A DNA stretch of 11,020 nt from Synechococcaceae cyanobacterium RL_1_2 (GTDB lineage: Bacteria; Cyanobacteriota; Cyanobacteriia; Cyanobacteriales; JAAUPO01), in NCBI GenBank assembly GCA_012033095.1, contig JAAUPO010000030.1:1-11020 (forward strand), given 5' to 3'. Shown piece after piece: positions 6,820 to 11,020 of this stretch (positions are counted from its first letter, which is position 1; every line of letters begins with the position of its first letter). The notes under the pieces were generated by a model that was not told the DNA's origin, did no database searches, and worked only from the letters and a program-made list of their open reading frames with translations. The position numbers were made by a program, and so were the translations under genes.

Positions 6820-7680
6820 TTGAAACTTTCTGTCTATGGCAAAGGTGGTATTGGCAAGTCCACCACCAGTTGCAATATTTCCGTCGCCTTAGCCAAACGG
6901 GGCAAAAAAGTTCTACAAATTGGTTGTGACCCCAAACATGACAGCACCTTTACCCTCACAGGTTTTCTGATTCCCACCATCATCGATACCCTCCAAGAAA
7001 AGGGTTTTCACTATGAAGATGTCTGGCCAGAGGAAGTAATCTATAAAGGTTACGGTGGTGTCGATTGTGTGGAAGCTGGGGGCCCTCCGGCCGGAGCAGG
7101 TTGTGGTGGTTATGTCGTCGGTGAAACCGTTAAACTCCTCAAGGAATTAAATGCCTTTGATGAGTATGACATCATTTTATTTGACGTATTAGGAGACGTG
7201 GTTTGTGGTGGTTTTGCGGCCCCATTAAACTATTCTGACTATTGTTTAATCGTGACTGACAATGGTTTTGATGCCTTATTTGCAGCGAATCGCATTGCAG
7301 CTTCCGTCAAAGAAAAAGCCCGTACCCATCCCCTACGATTAGCTGGTTTAATTGGTAATCGTACTTCTAAGCGGGATCTAATTGATAAGTACGTAGAAAC
7401 GGTGCCCATGCCGGTGCTCGAAATTTTGCCCTTAATTGAAGATATTCGGGTCTCTAGGGTCAAAGGTAAAACCCTTTTTGAAATGGCAGAAACTGATCCT
7501 TCATTGGAATATGTTTGTCAGTATTACCTGAATATTGCTGACCAAATTTTAGCCATGCCAGAGGGAGTGGTACCCAGTAATGCCCCCGATCGCGAGCTAT
7601 TTTCCTTGCTTTCTGATTTTTATCTCAATCCGGTTACCCCCCAAGTCCAAGCTCCAGAACTAGACTTAATGATGGTGTAA
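6820..7680 (+). CDS. chlL: Light-independent protochlorophyllide reductase, iron-sulfur ATP-binding subunit ChlL
   Basis: ChlL is the NifH-like homodimer that uses ATP to pass electrons from ferredoxin to ChlN-ChlB, which reduces ring D of protochlorophyllide in darkness. The 286 residues cover the full family length. Visible motifs are the P-loop [10 protein letters not shown] (8-17), the switch regions [13 protein letters not shown] (36-48) and [12 protein letters not shown] (121-132), and the two cysteines expected to bind the intersubunit 4Fe-4S cluster, Cys95 (AGAGC) and Cys129 (VVCGG). [15 protein letters not shown] and [15 protein letters not shown] are strongly ChlL-like, which separates it from NifH. 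It starts at TTG behind a strong Shine-Dalgarno. The DUF5331-type gene follows 71 bp later on the same strand, and chlN lies further downstream. As in the family, the cluster is expected to be oxygen-sensitive. The leader is long and carries possible operator motifs. Confidence 0.98.
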   Translation: MKLSVYGKGGIGKSTTSCNISVALAKRGKKVLQIGCDPKHDSTFTLTGFLIPTIIDTLQEKGFHYEDVWPEEVIYKGYGGVDCVEAGGPPAGAGCGGYVVGETVKLLKELNAFDEYDIILFDVLGDVVCGGFAAPLNYSDYCLIVTDNGFDALFAANRIAASVKEKARTHPLRLAGLIGNRTSKRDLIDKYVETVPMPVLEILPLIEDIRVSRVKGKTLFEMAETDPSLEYVCQYYLNIADQILAMPEGVVPSNAPDRELFSLLSDFYLNPVTPQVQAPELDLMMV

Positions 7681-7751
7681 TCTTTAGGGATCAAGGGCAG
7701 TTATTTTGGTAGATTTAAATTATCGCTAAATGTTCGTCCTTTGATTGTGAG

Positions 7752-8150
7752 ATGAATCCTATGAGCTTTTTTGAAAAAGTAACTACTACCCTTCAGCAAA
7801 AATGGTTAGCTTATTTTAAAGCTAATCAGGAATGGTTAACTATTGATAAAACTGGTTGGGTGAATACCCCTGAGGGGGGCCAAAGACCTCCTTCTTACCT
7901 CATTATTGGGGTGGTTAACGCCCTAGAACCCCGATTATCTGATTTAATGATTCCGTTCTGTAAGCTGAATCCTGAACCCGATCGCTTAATTGATGTACTG
8001 GGTTTAAATTTTGATCCAGAACAAACCGCAGCCATTAACACCGCTGTAGCGATGACAACTAATGGTCATAACCAAGTTTCAGAGGAGTCCCACGATTCTT
8101 TTAATGAGTTAGGACAAGAACTGGATCTTGATTTAGCTGGGGTTAATTAG
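7752..8150 (+). CDS. Conserved cyanobacterial DUF5331-type protein between chlL and chlN
   Basis: This 132-residue soluble protein has no membrane segment, no cysteine cluster and only one Cys (CKLNPEP). The conserved-looking core covers residues 5-95: FFEKVTTTLQQKWLAYF, then GWVNTPEGGQRPPSYLIIGV, VNALEPRLSDLMIPFCKLNP, and DRLIDVLGLNFDPE. The tail (about 98-132) is polar and acidic. I recall this family (DUF5331) as restricted to cyanobacteria and commonly placed between chlL and chlN; the match is from memory of the motif pattern. Its biochemical role is not known. Position suggests an accessory function in DPOR assembly, protection or regulation, which is inference only. The start could be the ATG at 7752 or, closer to relatives that begin M(A/S)FFE, the ATG at 7761. 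Neither has a strong Shine-Dalgarno, so translation may be weak or coupled. Confidence 0.85.
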   Translation: MNPMSFFEKVTTTLQQKWLAYFKANQEWLTIDKTGWVNTPEGGQRPPSYLIIGVVNALEPRLSDLMIPFCKLNPEPDRLIDVLGLNFDPEQTAAINTAVAMTTNGHNQVSEESHDSFNELGQELDLDLAGVN

Positions 8151-8307
8151 GGATTAATTAAATAGATCCAGGGCGATGATTTAAGGTTTAAGGTTAATTT
8201 TTATTCAGCCATAAATTTTCTGAATCTCTGAATCATTGTGATATTGGTTATATGATCAATAGGTTATCAATATTTTCTAATTGAAATAATTCCAATTAAA
8301 ACAAACT

Positions 8308-8487
8308 GAAAACGGGTATTTATTTCCTGTAATTTAATCTTTTTTGATCTTAATAATTTAGATATTAATTAATTAAATTAATTTGATTGATTTGATTGAT
8401 ATTTATCTTAAACAAAGATTCTGATTAAAATGGCTTAATTATTTATCACCATCAAATAATAATCTTCAATGATTAGTACCCGTTTTC
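8308..8487. repeat. 11-bp inverted repeat bracketing 180 bp
   Basis: GAAAACGGGTA (8308-8318) and its exact reverse complement TACCCGTTTTC (8477-8487) bracket an AT-rich block with no gene. These are among the few GC-containing stretches nearby, which makes chance less likely. It may be a non-autonomous element or a long-range RNA stem. No target duplication is evident. Confidence 0.35.
8381..8400. repeat. Short tandem repeat, 9-bp unit
   Basis: ATTTGATTG occurs twice in direct succession (8381-8389, 8390-8398), followed by AT. Confidence 0.5.
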
Positions 8488-8554
8488 TATTAAACTAAAT
8501 TCAAATTAATTCAATTAAATACTGAATGTCGGATCAGCGATCGCTCTTTAATAG

Positions 8555-8589
8555 TGGGCTTCTAAGAGATTTTTGTAAATCTTTGCCCA
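8555..8589. repeat. Hairpin in the GC island of the spacer
   Basis: TGGGC (8555-8559) pairs with GCCCA (8585-8589), and AGATTT (8567-8572) with AAATCT (8577-8582) around a TTGT loop, with an asymmetric internal loop. It lies directly after a HIP1 octamer (8537-8544). Whether it is a transcript end, a small RNA part or a binding site is not clear. Confidence 0.4.
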
Positions 8590-8824
8590 TCGCTGGCCTA
8601 GAAGGGCATAATTTAGTTGATTGGTAGAGTAAATAGGTTCAATTAGGTTTAATTAGTTTCCAAAAGCCGATAGCCAGAAAAGTTGTAAAGATGGGATTAA
8701 GCTTTTGATTGGTTTTAGCCTTCAATTAACTACAATTTATTGAGTTGTTGAGGTTTTAAGTTAGTTATTTTTGATGAAAATTCAATCAAAATCCAATAAA
8801 AATTGAATTCCATGACGGAAATTA

Positions 8825-8871
8825 GAATTTCAAGTTAAAAACTTACATGTAAGTTTTTAAACTAGAAATTC
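8825..8871. repeat. 47-bp imperfect palindrome with a 26-bp perfect core
   Basis: The core (8835-8860) is a perfect palindrome centred on ACATGT. It extends outward through GAATTTC (8825-8831) and GAAATTC (8865-8871) with one mismatch and one bulged base. There is no following T-tract that would make it a normal terminator. It could extrude as a cruciform, bind a dimeric protein or form a very stable RNA hairpin in the chlN leader. Confidence 0.65.
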
Positions 8872-8883
8872 CATAGCAATTTA

Positions 8884-8901
8884 AAATTCAAATTCAAATT
8901 C
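8884..8901. repeat. Hexanucleotide tandem repeat AAATTC x3
   Basis: Three head-to-tail copies of AAATTC are followed by an imperfect fourth (AAAATTG). It starts 13 bp after the 47-bp palindrome. Confidence 0.6.
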
Positions 8902-8990
8902 AAAATTGTGGTACTGGGTTAAGTTTTAATGGTGTGTTCGTTCAACAAAAATTTAGTTTTCAACTCTAGCTTGTAAATAGCTTTAAAGCT

Positions 8991-9011
8991 TTTTAACTTT
9001 TAACTTTTAAC
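8991..9011. repeat. Heptanucleotide tandem repeat TTTTAAC x3
   Basis: Three exact copies of TTTTAAC are followed by a degenerate one (TTTAAAA). Short tandem heptamers are a known feature of cyanobacterial intergenic DNA (STRR sequences). Confidence 0.65.
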
Positions 9012-9236
9012 TTTAAAATTTTTGTTTTACTTTGGTTAACGCCCCTCACCCCTATGCCCAACCAATGATGATTCAACATAATTGTCATCGGTATTACCAG
9101 TCCATACTATTAACCTGAATTAACCGCGATCGCGTAAGTCCCATGACGATTGACGGAGCATTAACCCCATCCCATCATGTTTGTCTGCGAATGAGATTCC
9201 AAGGATTAAATGATTCGCCAGATTATCAGAATTGAA

Positions 9237-9316
9237 TTTTTAATTAAGAATTTTTAGTGCAGCATTTTTAATTAAGAATTTTTAATTCAATACTCTAAAT
9301 TCAATACTTTAAATTC
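9237..9316. repeat. Direct repeats with 28-bp and 14-bp periods just before chlN
   Basis: A 20-bp unit centred on AATTAAG occurs at 9237-9256 and identically at 9265-9284, 28 bp apart. It runs straight into two copies of ATTCAATACTYTAA (9285-9298 and 9299-9312), 14 bp apart and differing at one base, plus a partial third (ATTC). The array ends 25 bp before the chlN Shine-Dalgarno, so it sits in the promoter or leader. Confidence 0.7.
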
Positions 9317-9340
9317 ACCACTGTTTAGCCTTATTCACCT

Positions 9341-10743
<1,403 letters not shown>

Positions 10744-10787
10744 GTTTCGTTTAATTGGCTTGAATCTGCCTGAATAATAGCTCATGG

Positions 10788-10819
10788 GTAAGGTTGAACC
10801 TTAGGTTTAGCCTTACTTT
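10788..10819 (+). terminator. Possible terminator after chlN
   Basis: GTAAGG (10788-10793) pairs with CCTTAC (10811-10816), followed by only TTT, 45 bp after the chlN stop. AAGGTT/AACCTT inside offers a competing fold. The short stem and T-run make this a weak candidate. Confidence 0.3.
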
Positions 10820-10894
10820 GGGATTGGGGAGCAAATATCCATCCTAGTCATTCTAGGAATAAGAATTTAATAACATCTAAAACTTAAATATCGA

Positions 10895-10922
10895 TGGGTT
10901 ACGCTCCCTTGAAGGATACCCT
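10895..10922. repeat. Hairpin resembling an interspersed cyanobacterial repeat
   Basis: GGGT (10896-10899) pairs with ACCC (10918-10921), and TCC (10905-10907) with GGA (10914-10916). The wording GGGTTACGCTCC...GGATACCCTAC resembles a GTAGGGT...ACCCTAC-type repeat that I recall as common between cyanobacterial genes. Copy number in this genome is unknown. Confidence 0.35.
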
Positions 10923-11020
10923 ACAAATTTCTAAGTTATTTAATTCACGATCCTTAGTCATGTGTTTATACCAAAACCGTTTTGTTTAGTATGGGAAAAT
11001 AATCTTTATTTCAATTGTTG

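Larger units (their letters stand above)
10744..11020. other. Region after chlN to the window edge
   Basis: No gene start is visible in these 277 bp. It contains the two hairpins listed separately and a small inverted repeat CAAAAC-C-GTTTTG (10972-10984) near the right edge, which might belong to the promoter of a gene beyond the window. Confidence 0.4.

Noticed and set aside
7239..7463. Minus-strand 74-codon reading frame
   Set aside because: It is antisense to chlL and is explained by chlL codon use.
6820..7680. Nitrogenase iron protein NifH
   Set aside because: The P-loop and cysteines are shared, but [20 protein letters not shown], the [13 protein letters not shown] region and the chlN neighbour mark ChlL.
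9124..9144. Second end of a MITE (GCGTAAGTCC)
   Set aside because: It resembles the end motif at 5539-5555, but I found no matching opposite end nearby. Part of it is a HIP1 octamer.
9237..9316. CRISPR array
   Set aside because: There are only two copies of the longer unit, the intervening sequence is 8 bp, and no cas genes are present; these are simple AT-rich repeats.

Overview
The window is cyanobacterial. It holds a chlL - small DUF5331-type gene - chlN cluster (light-independent protochlorophyllide reductase). It is also rich in the HIP1 octamer GCGATCGC, with perfect copies at 1721, 3227, 6299, 8537, 9126 and 9644, where well under one would be expected by chance. Coding regions are moderately AT-rich and the intergenic regions strongly so. 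Genus cannot be fixed from the sequence; a unicellular or filamentous cyanobacterium with long AT-rich spacers fits.

Layout. (1) 1-3375, minus strand: one large membrane-bound multi-PAS histidine kinase, broken by five apparent single-base deletions and running off the left edge. (2) 3538-3610, plus: a tRNA gene with anticodon CAT, most like the isoleucine (lysidine) type. (3) 3846-4865, minus: a dihydroorotate-dehydrogenase-like flavoprotein that lacks the usual catalytic-loop cysteine. (4) 4866-5615: non-coding, ending in a 115-bp MITE-like element with 17-bp inverted ends (5441-5555). (5) 5616-6152, minus: a small membrane protein with a soluble middle domain that looks PH-like. (6) 6153-6819: long leader/promoter region of chlL with palindromes and a spaced pair of TATTGCAAT motifs. 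(7) 6820-7680 chlL, 7752-8150 DUF5331-type gene, 9355-10743 chlN, all plus. A 1.2-kb, very AT-rich and repeat-laden spacer separates the last two. (8) 10744-11020: non-coding, with two hairpins.

How it works together. ChlL is the ATP-dependent electron donor and ChlN one of the two catalytic subunits of DPOR, which makes chlorophyllide in the dark; ChlB is not in this window. The small gene between them lies 71 bp after chlL and is probably co-transcribed with it. chlN is so far downstream, behind repeats and hairpins, that it may have its own promoter or a long structured leader. The minus-strand genes have no evident functional link with this cluster.

The points most worth a second look are the cluster of single-base deletions confined to the kinase, the MITE-like element, the repeat architecture of the spacer before chlN, the conserved unknown gene beside chlL, and the paired motif upstream of chlL. 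I saw no CRISPR array, no intact transposase, no defence system and no clearly new multi-gene system.
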